In this document: one piece after another, positions 16,974 to 30,001 of the stretch
Layout: the number at the start of each line of letters is the position of its first letter
Position numbering within the stretch: position 1 is the stretch's first letter
Origin: Streptomyces phaeolivaceus
GTDB lineage: Bacteria > Actinomycetota > Actinomycetes > Streptomycetales > Streptomycetaceae
NCBI RefSeq assembly: GCF_009184865.1
Contig: NZ_CP045096.1
Span: 5,270,001-5,334,000 of the forward strand
Direction of reading: 5' to 3'
DNA: 64,000 nt
Notes under the pieces: generated by a model
Told to the model about the DNA's origin: nothing
The model's input: the letters and a program-made list of their open reading frames with translations, nothing else
The model's database searches: none
Position numbers and translations under genes: made by a program

Positions 16974-17012
16974 CACAAGCCCCGCTTCGGATCGAGCGAA
17001 GCGGGGCTTGTG
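16974..17012 (-). terminator. Terminator directly after the tRNA-like locus
   Basis: A 16-bp exact stem (16974-16989 with 16997-17012) around a 7-base loop begins 4 bases past the 3' end of the tRNA-like element on the minus strand. It can also end the + strand gene stopping at 16908. Confidence 0.8.
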
Positions 17013-17016
17013 TTGC

Positions 17017-17089
17017 TGGAGCGCCGGGCAGGCCTTGCACCTGCATTTCCCCGCAGGAAGCGGGGCGTCTTTCCTTGGACCACCAACGC
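17017..17089 (-). tRNA. tRNA-like element, anticodon UCC, possibly a pseudo-tRNA
   Basis: On the minus strand the sequence folds as a cloverleaf. The 7-bp acceptor is GCGTTGG with CCGGCGC (two G-U pairs) and the short D arm is GTC/GAC with an AGG-containing loop. The anticodon stem is CCCCG/CGGGG with loop CTTCCTG, and the T stem is GCAGG/CCTGC. An encoded CCA follows the discriminator T. Odd points are a T at position 37, a T loop reading TGCAAGG in place of TTCRANN, and a 3-bp D stem. The anticodon would read glycine GGA codons. The terminator 4 bases downstream argues that it is, or was, transcribed. Folded by eye only. Confidence 0.5.
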
Positions 17090-17172
17090 ATTGAGGGCTT
17101 CCGGGGGTTTGAATCTCCGGTGAGCGGCTCGTGATCAACTATAGCTGGTCTTCGGGGGTGTTGCATCCCGGC

Positions 17173-17811
17173 TCAGAGCAAGTGGGCCTGGGGGGCGTAC
17201 TGGACGCGGAGGTACTTGGCGTTTCGGGGGCCCAGGGCCTCGCGGAGGACGGGTTCGGCCTTGTCGGGGTCGTCGACGCCGATCTCGATGAAGCCGGTGC
17301 CGTCGAGGCCGGCCTCGCGCAGGGTGAAGGTGCCGTCCCAGCGGTTCATGTCCTCGCTGATGAGGTCGAGGAGGGCGTTGAGGCCCCGCTCGTTGATGTC
17401 GGGGTCGTGGAGGCGTACGGTCACGCCCTTCTCGGCGGCCTCGCAGACTGCCTTGTCGAACGGGGCGGAGGGGATGCGGTAGATGTCGACGGAGACCGCG
17501 TCCTCGTCCAGGACCAGGCCCGTGTAGATGGCGGCGTGACGGCCGGTCGCCAGCTTGTCCACGTACAGGACCGTGCGCTCCAACGGAGTCTCCGCGGGGC
17601 TGTCGTGCCCGGCGGGGCCGCCCTTCGGCCGGGTGCCGTGGCAGGTCTCGGACGGGGCCGAGACCTCCCCGACCGCCTGCGCGTCGGCCGTCGAGCCCTG
17701 GAGGCAGCCGAGTGCCAGGACCGCAGCCGTAGCCGCAGCCACCATGGCCGGGGCCGGGGCCGGGGCCGGGGCCGGGGCCCTGCGGGGCCTTCCCCACGTA
17801 CGCGTGCTCAT
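17173..17811 (-). CDS. Secreted hypothetical protein
   Basis: A 212-residue exported protein. The signal peptide is preceded by an (AP)n run from GGGGCC hexamer repeats, followed by MVAAATAAVLALGCLQG; the Cys is not in an ideal lipobox. The mature part has an alpha/beta look (TVLYVDKLATGRHAAIYTG) with Cys in SETCHG and AVCEAA. The ATG at 17811 has GGAGG five bases upstream. I recognise no family. Confidence 0.75.
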   Translation of the reverse strand: MSTRTWGRPRRAPAPAPAPAPAMVAAATAAVLALGCLQGSTADAQAVGEVSAPSETCHGTRPKGGPAGHDSPAETPLERTVLYVDKLATGRHAAIYTGLVLDEDAVSVDIYRIPSAPFDKAVCEAAEKGVTVRLHDPDINERGLNALLDLISEDMNRWDGTFTLREAGLDGTGFIEIGVDDPDKAEPVLREALGPRNAKYLRVQYAPQAHLL

Positions 17812-17991
17812 GTGTTCCTCCGGTAGTCGTCGGCGTCGGCGTCGGCGGACCGCGATCGGTACTGGGACGTGGGAGGGCGCCAAAGGGTTCGGGTGTCGCA
17901 GAGAGCGTTCGGCTGTCACAGAAGCGGACGCGGTCCTGTCTTCCCTGCGGATGGACCTCGTTCGGGGAAGTCGGAGAAGTGGGAGAAACGC

Positions 17992-18408
17992 ATGAGCGCT
18001 CAGCACGCACACCTGCCGCCGGGCATCGAAGTGATCACGACCCTGCCGGAGGCGGCGGGGCTGATACCGGACGGCTCCGAGGCCAGGAGCGTGCGGGTCA
18101 CGCTGCCGCCCGGTGACCCCGGAGCGCCGCCGCACCGGCACCCCGGGCCGCTCTTCGGGTACGTCACCGAGGGCGAGATCCTGTTCGAGCTGGAGGGGCA
18201 GTTGCCGAGGGTGCTCAAGGCCGGTGACGCCGTGTTCGAGCCCGGGGGTGATGTCGTCCACTACCAGGGCGCCAACAACCTCGCGGACGCCCAGTCCCAG
18301 CTGGTGGTGACCATGTTCGCGCCGCCCGGCACCCCGCTGCTCACCGTCCTCAGCGCGGAGGAGATCGCCGAGCGGCGCCACCTGCGGGCCGGGGCCGTAC
18401 GGCCCTGA
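17992..18408 (+). CDS. Cupin-domain protein
   Basis: A 138-residue single-cupin beta-barrel with metal-site motif 1 PPHRHPGPLFGYVTEGEILF (H, H, E) and motif 2 around EPGGDVVHYQG (H). Small stand-alone cupins bind a metal and sense or convert small molecules; the ligand is not deducible. GGGAG is six bases before the ATG. A strong hairpin follows at 18415. Confidence 0.87.
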   Translation: MSAQHAHLPPGIEVITTLPEAAGLIPDGSEARSVRVTLPPGDPGAPPHRHPGPLFGYVTEGEILFELEGQLPRVLKAGDAVFEPGGDVVHYQGANNLADAQSQLVVTMFAPPGTPLLTVLSAEEIAERRHLRAGAVRP

Positions 18409-18414
18409 CGCGGG

Positions 18415-18454
18415 CGTCGGCCGGGACCCCGGAGGAACGGGGTCCCGGCCGACG
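18415..18454 (+). terminator. Terminator of the cupin gene
   Basis: An exact 16-bp stem (18415-18430 with 18439-18454) and 8-base loop lies 6 bases after the stop. Confidence 0.85.
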
Positions 18455-18459
18455 ACGGC

Positions 18460-18843
18460 CACCCGACTCAGCGGCGAGCCCTCAGCAACCCACCCGGACG
18501 CGGGTGAGGCGGCCAACCTGAACTACTGGGCGTACTGGATCGGCGAGACCCCCATGTCGAGTTGACCGACGACTTCATCGCCACTCTCACCCCAGGGCCA
18601 TGGCCGGGCGACAAGCTGCTCACGCACCTTGCTCAGGGCTTCGCCCCGCAGCACGGCTACGTCGACCTCAACATCCACTCCGTGTGGTCCCTGCTCCAGG
18701 TCCGCCCCCACCTCCTGCGATCCGGTGCGGCCGGGCGGGTGCCGCGCGACCGGCTGCCCGTGATGTGGGATAGCAGGGAGCTGTCGGTGCGAGGTCGCCG
18801 GGAGTTGGAGGGCATCCGATACGCGATCCGCCTCGCCGCGTGA
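18460..18843 (+). pseudogene. Frameshifted 3' remnant of a Streptomyces regulator-type gene
   Basis: One frame reads [20 protein letters not shown], then meets a stop. The sense continues one base over from about 18553 with [27 protein letters not shown] and [15 protein letters not shown] to the stop at 18843. The [11 protein letters not shown] segment is typical of the C-terminal half of certain Streptomyces HTH regulators. The N-terminal half is missing behind the cupin terminator. So this is a truncated and frameshifted remnant. Confidence 0.6.
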
Positions 18844-18856
18844 GAGGAGCCGGGCG

Positions 18857-18950
18857 GTGGCTGAAGACCTGTCGGCGGTGGCGCGCTTTCTGTACGAGGC
18901 GGGGACGCTGAAGCAGACCAGGCGCACCGGCTGGAGCGGCGGAGTTGACG
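18857..18950 (+). pseudogene. 5' remnant of an HD-domain hydrolase gene
   Basis: GTG at 18857 opens VAEDLSAVARFLYEAGTLKQ then TRRTGW, which matches the N-terminus of HD-domain nucleotidases of the YfbR type. Homology stops after the Trp and the catalytic HD motifs are absent. It directly follows the regulator remnant, as such pairs often do in intact form, so both were probably lost together. Bases 18950-19080 hold nothing I can name. Confidence 0.5.
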
Positions 18951-19080
18951 TCCGGCCCGGTGACAGGAGCCGAGCCGACAAGACGCTCCGCATGGCAACA
19001 AATCGGGCATCACGCGGCTGCGTCGGGCCCCTGGGCCGGAAGCGCGCGGCCACGACGGGAGTGGGCAGTGTGTCGAGATC

Positions 19081-19113
19081 GACGGCCCCGCCAGGAGCTG
19101 AGGCGGGGCCGTC
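19081..19113 (-). terminator. Terminator of the beta-galactosidase gene
   Basis: An exact 12-bp stem (19081-19092 with 19102-19113), loop 9, begins 15 bases past the stop at 19129 on the minus strand. Confidence 0.8.
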
Positions 19114-19128
19114 GTCTTGGGGCGGTCG

Positions 19129-23196
<4,068 letters not shown>

Positions 23197-23239
23197 TCAA
23201 TAACTCTGTCGGACTTTGTGCGGTCGTGAGGGTGGGAGC

Positions 23240-23268
23240 GTGACCTCACCCGCCGGGCACCCTACGGT
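23240..23268 (+). promoter_or_regulatory. Candidate leaderless promoter of the EamA-like gene
   Basis: GTGACC (23240-23245), a 17-base spacer, and TACGGT (23263-23268) end six bases before the ATG at 23275. No ribosome site exists, so transcription likely starts at the A of ATG. GGGCACC/GGTGCCC also form a hairpin just before the start. Confidence 0.55.
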
Positions 23269-23274
23269 GCCCCC

Positions 23275-24150
23275 ATGGTGGCGGGTGTGGCGTGGGCGTT
23301 GTGCGCGGCGGTGTGCATGGGGACGGCGACCGTGCTCCAGGCGCTGGGCGCGCGGCGGACGGCTGCCGCCGAGGGAGTCGGGGGAGCCGCAGGCGCTACG
23401 GGCGCCGAGGGTGCCGGGGCCGCGCGCGGCCGGGGGCGGACAGTGGTGGAGGTGCTGCGGGGCTGGCCCTTCCTCGCCGGGGCGGGGCTGGACACGCTCG
23501 GGTTCGGCGCCCAGGTGGTGGCGCTGCGGCTGGTGCCGCTGTTCCTGGTGGAGGCGGCGGTGGCCTCGTCCCTGGCGGTCACGGCGGTGGTCGGCACGGC
23601 CGTGCTGGGGCTGCGGCTGCGGTGGGCCGAGTGGGGTGCGGTGGCCGTCGTCTGTCTGGGGCTGGCGACGCTCGCGGTGGCCGCCGGGCGCGAGGGCGAC
23701 GGGCACGGCGGCACCGGGCTGCGGGTGGCGGTGCTGGTCGCGTCCGTGCTGGTGGTGGCGGGCGGGTGGGCCGTGGGCGGGCGGCTGCGGCGGGGCCGGG
23801 CCGTGGTGCTGGGCGCGGCGGCGGGCCTGAGCTTCGGTCTCACCGCGATCGCCGTACGGCTGCTGCCCGAGGACGTGACCGTGCTCGGCGTGCCGGCCCA
23901 GCCGGCCGCGTACGCCGTCGTCGTCTCCGGCCTCGGCGGCTATCTCCTGCTCGTCCAGGCCCTCCAGTCCGGCTCGGTGACGGCGGCCACGGCGGCGATG
24001 GTGATCTGCGAGACCGTCTGGCCGGGCGTCTTCGGCGTGGCCTGGCTCGGCGACTCGACCCGCGACGGCTACGCGTGGCTGGCGGTGCTCGGGTTCGCGG
24101 GCTGTGTGGGGGGCGGGGTGGCGCTGGCGCGGTTCGGGGAAGCCGAATAG
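23275..24150 (+). CDS. EamA/DMT-type membrane transporter
   Basis: A 291-residue integral membrane protein with nine or ten hydrophobic segments in two halves, as in the drug/metabolite transporter superfamily. There is an Ala/Gly-rich cytoplasmic loop after the first helix (residues 25-55) and an ETVWPGVFG motif in a late helix. The substrate is unknown. The start is probably leaderless (see 23240-23268). It is divergent from the beta-galactosidase gene, but no functional link is evident. Confidence 0.8.
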   Translation: MVAGVAWALCAAVCMGTATVLQALGARRTAAAEGVGGAAGATGAEGAGAARGRGRTVVEVLRGWPFLAGAGLDTLGFGAQVVALRLVPLFLVEAAVASSLAVTAVVGTAVLGLRLRWAEWGAVAVVCLGLATLAVAAGREGDGHGGTGLRVAVLVASVLVVAGGWAVGGRLRRGRAVVLGAAAGLSFGLTAIAVRLLPEDVTVLGVPAQPAAYAVVVSGLGGYLLLVQALQSGSVTAATAAMVICETVWPGVFGVAWLGDSTRDGYAWLAVLGFAGCVGGGVALARFGEAE

Positions 24151-24239
24151 TCCGTCAAGGCAACCTTCCGGGGGGTCGGCGGCGACGGAGAGGTGAAGTG
24201 AAGGCACGTGAAATCCCGCATCCACAAAGGGAGTTCACC

Positions 24240-25163
24240 ATGCACACCAAGCGCACTCGCCGCACCCGCCGCACTCGTATCGCGAGACTGCTCACCGTCC
24301 TCGCCGCCGTCCTGGCCGTCCTGCTCGCCCCCGGTCTGAGCACCCCGTCCGTCGCGCAGGCGGCGAACGACCGGGCGGCCGAGGCCGATCGGGCGGTGGC
24401 CGCGGCGGCGGCCTGGAACCCGCCCGCCAACCTGGTCCAGCCCCTCAACGAGGTCTGGAACCACGTCGAATCCACCTACGGCAACCTCTACGGCTTCCGC
24501 AACTACGGCTGGGACCAGATCATGGCCAACCGCGGAAGCGTCAACTACTGCGTCCGCTGGGAGTCCGACCAGCCCGTCAGCGCCGCCCTGCGCGACCAGA
24601 TCCACGCCGCGCTGAAGAAGCAGTTCGGCAAGTGGATGGCCGCCATGCTCGACAACGGCGCCGGTCACAACGCCTGGCCGTACACCAACGTCCCCGTCAA
24701 CATCGTCGGCTGGGCGGTCAAGAACCGCTCCACCCTCCAGTGGAGCGACAACTCCGTCGACATCTACACCAACATGCTCGACGGCGCCGGAGCCCCGCAG
24801 TGCAACCCCGACTGCGGACGCTTCTTCCACCAGGACGGCAACTACTCCCGCTGTCCCGGCGGCGCCGCCCGCCACTACGACCAGTCCCTCTGGCTCACCG
24901 AGGGCTTCGGCGGCGGCGCCGGCGGTGACTGGGGGCAGCGCATGGGCCGCTCCTACTTCACCGGCGCCCTGGGGCAGGAGAACATCCACATCTATCTGCA
25001 CGAGGTCGGCCACACCTTCGGCCTCGACGACTTCTACGACTGGTCCCCGACCGGCCAGTGCTGCTTCCTGATGAAGGCGGGCAGCGCGGCGCAGATCACC
25101 GAGTTCGACAAGTGGATGTTCCGGGACTTCTGGCGCCACATGAAGTCCCGCTACGGTCTCTGA
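24240..25163 (+). CDS. Secreted zinc metalloprotease-like protein
   Basis: A 307-residue exported protein. A Lys/Arg-rich signal peptide (HTKRTRRTRRTRIARLL, then a hydrophobic core to VAQA) precedes the mature domain. Near residue 253 is HEVGHTFGLDDFYDW, an HExxHxxGLDD metzincin-type zinc site. Later Cys (GQCCF) and earlier ones (QCNPDCGRF, RCPGG) suggest disulfides. I expect peptide or matrix hydrolysis outside the cell; the substrate is unknown. AAGGGAG lies seven bases before the ATG. A hairpin terminator follows. Confidence 0.82.
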   Translation: MHTKRTRRTRRTRIARLLTVLAAVLAVLLAPGLSTPSVAQAANDRAAEADRAVAAAAAWNPPANLVQPLNEVWNHVESTYGNLYGFRNYGWDQIMANRGSVNYCVRWESDQPVSAALRDQIHAALKKQFGKWMAAMLDNGAGHNAWPYTNVPVNIVGWAVKNRSTLQWSDNSVDIYTNMLDGAGAPQCNPDCGRFFHQDGNYSRCPGGAARHYDQSLWLTEGFGGGAGGDWGQRMGRSYFTGALGQENIHIYLHEVGHTFGLDDFYDWSPTGQCCFLMKAGSAAQITEFDKWMFRDFWRHMKSRYGL

Positions 25164-25172
25164 CGCGTTCGC

Positions 25173-25202
25173 GGGGGGCCATGACGGATGTCATGGCCCC
25201 CC
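25173..25202 (+). terminator. Terminator of the metalloprotease gene
   Basis: A 13-bp exact stem (25173-25185 with 25190-25202) with a 4-base loop, 10 bases after the stop. Confidence 0.85.
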
Positions 25203-25335
25203 TGTGAAGGCGGTCGTCCGCGGGAAGGATGTGGAGCACACCGGTAGTTCATGACAATCGCCTTACAGGGCACGGGAGTTGACCGTCCCGGGCCCATTGG
25301 GATCGTCGGCGACGCCGGAAACGAGGGAACCAACC

Positions 25336-26670
25336 GTGCGCATCAAACATCTCGTCGGAACCGCTCTGGGTACGACACTTCTGCTCGTCGCGGCGGCACC
25401 CGGGGCCACGGGCGCCGCCCCGGCGTCCACCGGACTGGACCGTGCCGGACTGCGCGACACGCTCGACGCGCTCCACGAGGCCGGGATGTACGGCGCGTAC
25501 TCGTCGGTGCGCGACGGCCGGCAGCGCTGGACCGGCGCGTCCGGACTGGCCGACGTGGACACGGGGCGGAAGGTCACCCCGAACATGCGGCACCGCGTCG
25601 GCAGTATCAGCAAGACGTTCACCTCGGTGGCGATCATGCAGCAGGTGGAGCGGGGCCGGATCAGCCTCGACGCCCCGGTCACCGACTACGTCCCCGAACT
25701 GTTCGACGGGAGCGACGCCGACCGGGAACGCGGCGACGCCATCACCGTCCGTATGCTCCTCAACCACACCAGCCACCTCGGCGACTACGTCGTCGGCGCC
25801 TTCCCCTCCCTGCTGCGGAACTCCACCAGCAGCCTCGACGAGCACCGCTTCCGCTCGATCGCCCCCGGGGAACTGGTCCGGCTGGGCCTCGCCGCCGACG
25901 CCACCGGCAGCCCCGGCGTACTGCCCGGCTCGTACTCCAACACCAACTACGTCGTCGCGGGCCTGATCCTGGAGCGGGTCACCGGCCAGAAGGCGTCGAC
26001 GTATCTCACCCGCCATGTCATCGACCGCGCCGGGCTGGACGACACCTCGTTCCCGCGCACCCCGTACATCAAGGGCCCGCACCCCAAGATGTACGAGTCG
26101 TTCTACGGGCTGATCGACCCGCCCCGCGACTACAGCGTCTACGACATGTCCTGGGCCTCCACCGCGGGCGCGATCGTCTCCACGACCGACGACCTCAACC
26201 GCTTCTACCGCAAGCTCCTCACCGGCGGTCTCGTCAGCCGGGCGTCCCTCGCGGAGATGCGGCGCACGGTCCCGGTGGAGATCGCCCCGGGCGCCGCGAT
26301 CGACTACGGCCTCGGCATCTACACCCTCGACCTGCCCGGCTGCGGACGCTTCTGGGGCCACGACGGCGGGGTCTTCGGCGCCGGCACGATCAGCCTGACC
26401 CGCGAGGACGGCGACCGCCAGTTCTCCATGGGCTGGAACCTGATGAAGTACCAGCGCCTGAACGAGGACGGTACGGCGCTGGAGCCGAGCCCGATCGACG
26501 AGGCGCTCGACGTCCACCTCGCCGAGGGCCTGTGCCCGGACGGCGCGGGCGAGGAGCTGAAGTCCGGACTGGCGGCGGGGGACGCGGGGCGGGTCCTTCC
26601 GGACGGCTTCGCGGGGGTGGACGTATCCACCGGGGACCGGCCGATGGCCCCGAACGGGCTCGGTGGCTGA
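25336..26670 (+). CDS. Secreted serine hydrolase, class C beta-lactamase/DD-peptidase fold
   Basis: This 444-residue exported enzyme has a signal peptide (RIKHLVGTALGTTLLLVAAA). The three active-site motifs of the family are the nucleophile SISK (near 90), YSNTNY (YxN, near 199) and GHDGG (HxG, near 341). Relatives are D-alanyl-D-alanine carboxypeptidases, esterases or AmpC-type enzymes, and these cannot be told apart here. A C-terminal extension of about 60 residues follows the domain. GTG at 25336 has GAGGGA seven bases upstream. Confidence 0.9.
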   Translation: MRIKHLVGTALGTTLLLVAAAPGATGAAPASTGLDRAGLRDTLDALHEAGMYGAYSSVRDGRQRWTGASGLADVDTGRKVTPNMRHRVGSISKTFTSVAIMQQVERGRISLDAPVTDYVPELFDGSDADRERGDAITVRMLLNHTSHLGDYVVGAFPSLLRNSTSSLDEHRFRSIAPGELVRLGLAADATGSPGVLPGSYSNTNYVVAGLILERVTGQKASTYLTRHVIDRAGLDDTSFPRTPYIKGPHPKMYESFYGLIDPPRDYSVYDMSWASTAGAIVSTTDDLNRFYRKLLTGGLVSRASLAEMRRTVPVEIAPGAAIDYGLGIYTLDLPGCGRFWGHDGGVFGAGTISLTREDGDRQFSMGWNLMKYQRLNEDGTALEPSPIDEALDVHLAEGLCPDGAGEELKSGLAAGDAGRVLPDGFAGVDVSTGDRPMAPNGLGG

Positions 26671-26775
26671 CACACGTCCCGGGGCCGACGCGGGGTTCGA
26701 GGTCGGCGCCGTCGGTGGGTAGAACGTTCCCGTGACCGTCCTCGCGGTCCAGGGAGAGTCAGGGAGCGTAGCGCT

Positions 26776-27405
26776 TTGCCCACTTTCGTCATCTTCGACC
26801 TGGAGTTCACGACCTGGCCGGGGGCCATGGAACAGGACTGGTCGGCCCCCGGCCAGCTGCGGGAGATCGTGCAGATCGGCGCGTTGCGGGTGAGAAGGGA
26901 GCGCGGGGGACACGGGGAGCGCGGGGCGTACGGGGCGTACCGCGTCGTGGAGGAGTACGAGGCGCTGGTCCGGCCGGTGGTGAATCCGGTGCTGTCGCCG
27001 TTCTTCACCACCCTCACCGGTGTCGAGCAGGGCTCCGTCGACCGGGACGGCCTCGCCCCGGCCCAGGCGCTCGGCGACTTCCTCGCCTTCTGCCAGGGGC
27101 AGTCCGTCCTCTCCTACGGCAACGACATGCTCGTCCTCGGCGAGAACATCGGCTGGGCGCGGGCCAGGGGCGAGGAGATCAAGCACCACGCCCTCACCCC
27201 CGGCTTCCTCAACATCCGCCCCTGGCTGAACGCGGTCGCCCCGGCCACGGCGACCGTCAACTCGGGCCGCCTCTGGCAGGCCCTGGGCCTGCCCCGGCCC
27301 GCCCCGGGCGACGAACACTCCGCCCTCTTCGACTGCCACTCCATCGCGGCGGCCCTGCGGCACCTGTCGGGAGAGGGGGTCTCCCTCCCGGAGGCGCTCC
27401 TGTAG
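26776..27405 (+). CDS. DEDDh 3'-5' exonuclease (RNase T/KapD-like)
   Basis: A 209-residue nuclease with the exonuclease I motif FDLEFTTWPG (D and E) and a late motif around DEHSALFDCHSIAAAL providing the His and Asp. NSGRLWQALGL is conserved in the family. It would trim 3' ends of RNA or DNA. An unusual basic insertion (RVRRERGGHGERGAYGAYR) follows the first motif. The start is TTG with AGGGAG nine bases upstream. Confidence 0.85.
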   Translation: MPTFVIFDLEFTTWPGAMEQDWSAPGQLREIVQIGALRVRRERGGHGERGAYGAYRVVEEYEALVRPVVNPVLSPFFTTLTGVEQGSVDRDGLAPAQALGDFLAFCQGQSVLSYGNDMLVLGENIGWARARGEEIKHHALTPGFLNIRPWLNAVAPATATVNSGRLWQALGLPRPAPGDEHSALFDCHSIAAALRHLSGEGVSLPEALL

Positions 27406-27433
27406 TCACCTCCGGTCACCTGGTCACCTCCGG

Positions 27434-27907
27434 TCACCTCGCGAGGCGGTCCAGCTCCTCGCCGATCGCCTCGCGCAGCCCGTCGTGGCGGGGCCCGAGC
27501 GCGTACCGCTCGTCGCCCCACCGCTCCCGGGGGTACAACCACACCGGCCCGCCGACCCGTTCCGCCGGCTCCCACGCGTATCTCGGCCACACATGCGCGT
27601 GCAGAAACGGGTCCGTGTTCCCGAGGATCTCCAGATTGACCCGCCGGAACGCCGGGTCCAGGCGCCCGCAGGCCCGCTCGACGGCCTCGCCCAGCCGGTC
27701 CATGTCCGAGAGGAACGCCGTCCGCCGCGCTGCCGGCAGCTCCGACAGCCGTCCCACCGTCGGGTCGTCGACGAGGAGCACGCAGTACCCCGGCAGGAAC
27801 TGGGTGTCCCCGATCACCGCGAACCCGGCCGCCAGTCCGCGCAGCACGGTCGGGTTCGTGCCCCGCAGCGCGTTGCCGATCCGGTCGTTTCGCCACTCCT
27901 CGGCCAT
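27434..27907 (-). CDS. HIT-like nucleotide hydrolase
   Basis: A 157-residue protein with a modified histidine triad, FLHAHVWPRY (third His replaced by Trp), as in the HIT-like branch that includes diadenosine polyphosphate hydrolases. NLEILGN and the acidic C-terminal helices fit the fold. The ATG at 27907 has no ribosome site but TAAAGT ends seven bases upstream, so a leaderless start is plausible, with a promoter overlapping that of the divergent VOC gene. Confidence 0.82.
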   Translation of the reverse strand: MAEEWRNDRIGNALRGTNPTVLRGLAAGFAVIGDTQFLPGYCVLLVDDPTVGRLSELPAARRTAFLSDMDRLGEAVERACGRLDPAFRRVNLEILGNTDPFLHAHVWPRYAWEPAERVGGPVWLYPRERWGDERYALGPRHDGLREAIGEELDRLAR

Positions 27908-27965
27908 GTGCGCGACTTTACAATCACCATTCGACCGTCCAACGCCCAGTAATCCAGGAGCTGTT

Positions 27966-28463
27966 GTGTCCGAAGCACCCGTGCCCGCCGTGTCTGCCGT
28001 TCCCGCCGTCCGTGAACTCCGGCTGGTCGTCACCGCCGCCGACTACGACGCCGCGTTGCACTTCTACCGGGATGTGCTGGGGCTGCCCGAGCGGGCGGCG
28101 TTCTCGTCGGACGGGGGGCGGGTGTCGATCCTGGAGGCGGGGCGGGCGACGCTGGAGATCACCGACCCGAACCACGCGGCGTTCATCGACGAGGTGGAGG
28201 TCGGCCGCCGCGTGGCCGGTCACATCCGGGTCGCCTTCGAGGTGGACGACTCGACCGCGACCACGGCGAAGCTGGCCGCGGCCGGTGCCGAGGTGATCGC
28301 CGAGCCGACCCGCACCCCCTGGAACTCCCTCAACGCCCGCCTCGAAGGCCCCGGCGACCTCCAGCTGACCCTGTTCACCGAACTCGGCGACGGGGGCGAC
28401 GGGACCGACGGGGGCGACGGGACCGACGGGACCGACGGGGGTGATGGGGGCGATGGGAGCTGA
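27966..28463 (+). CDS. VOC (glyoxalase-fold) protein with Gly-Asp repeat tail
   Basis: A 165-residue protein with one vicinal-oxygen-chelate module pair (ELRLVVTAADYDAALHFYRD, GHIRVAFEVDD, NSLNARLEGPGDLQLTLF). Members bind metals and act as dioxygenases, lyases or antibiotic-binding proteins; the role is not assignable. The last 24 residues are a Gly-Asp-Thr repeat (GDGGDGTDGGDGTDGTDGG) encoded by 9- and 18-bp DNA repeats, probably a recent expansion with no fold. CAGGAG sits five bases before the GTG. Confidence 0.85.
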   Translation: MSEAPVPAVSAVPAVRELRLVVTAADYDAALHFYRDVLGLPERAAFSSDGGRVSILEAGRATLEITDPNHAAFIDEVEVGRRVAGHIRVAFEVDDSTATTAKLAAAGAEVIAEPTRTPWNSLNARLEGPGDLQLTLFTELGDGGDGTDGGDGTDGTDGGDGGDGS

Positions 28464-28491
28464 ATCACCTCCGGATCTCCGGATCCAGCTT

Positions 28492-29977
<1,486 letters not shown>

Positions 29978-30001
29978 TCGCCGCCGCCGCTCGGGCCCGG
30001 C

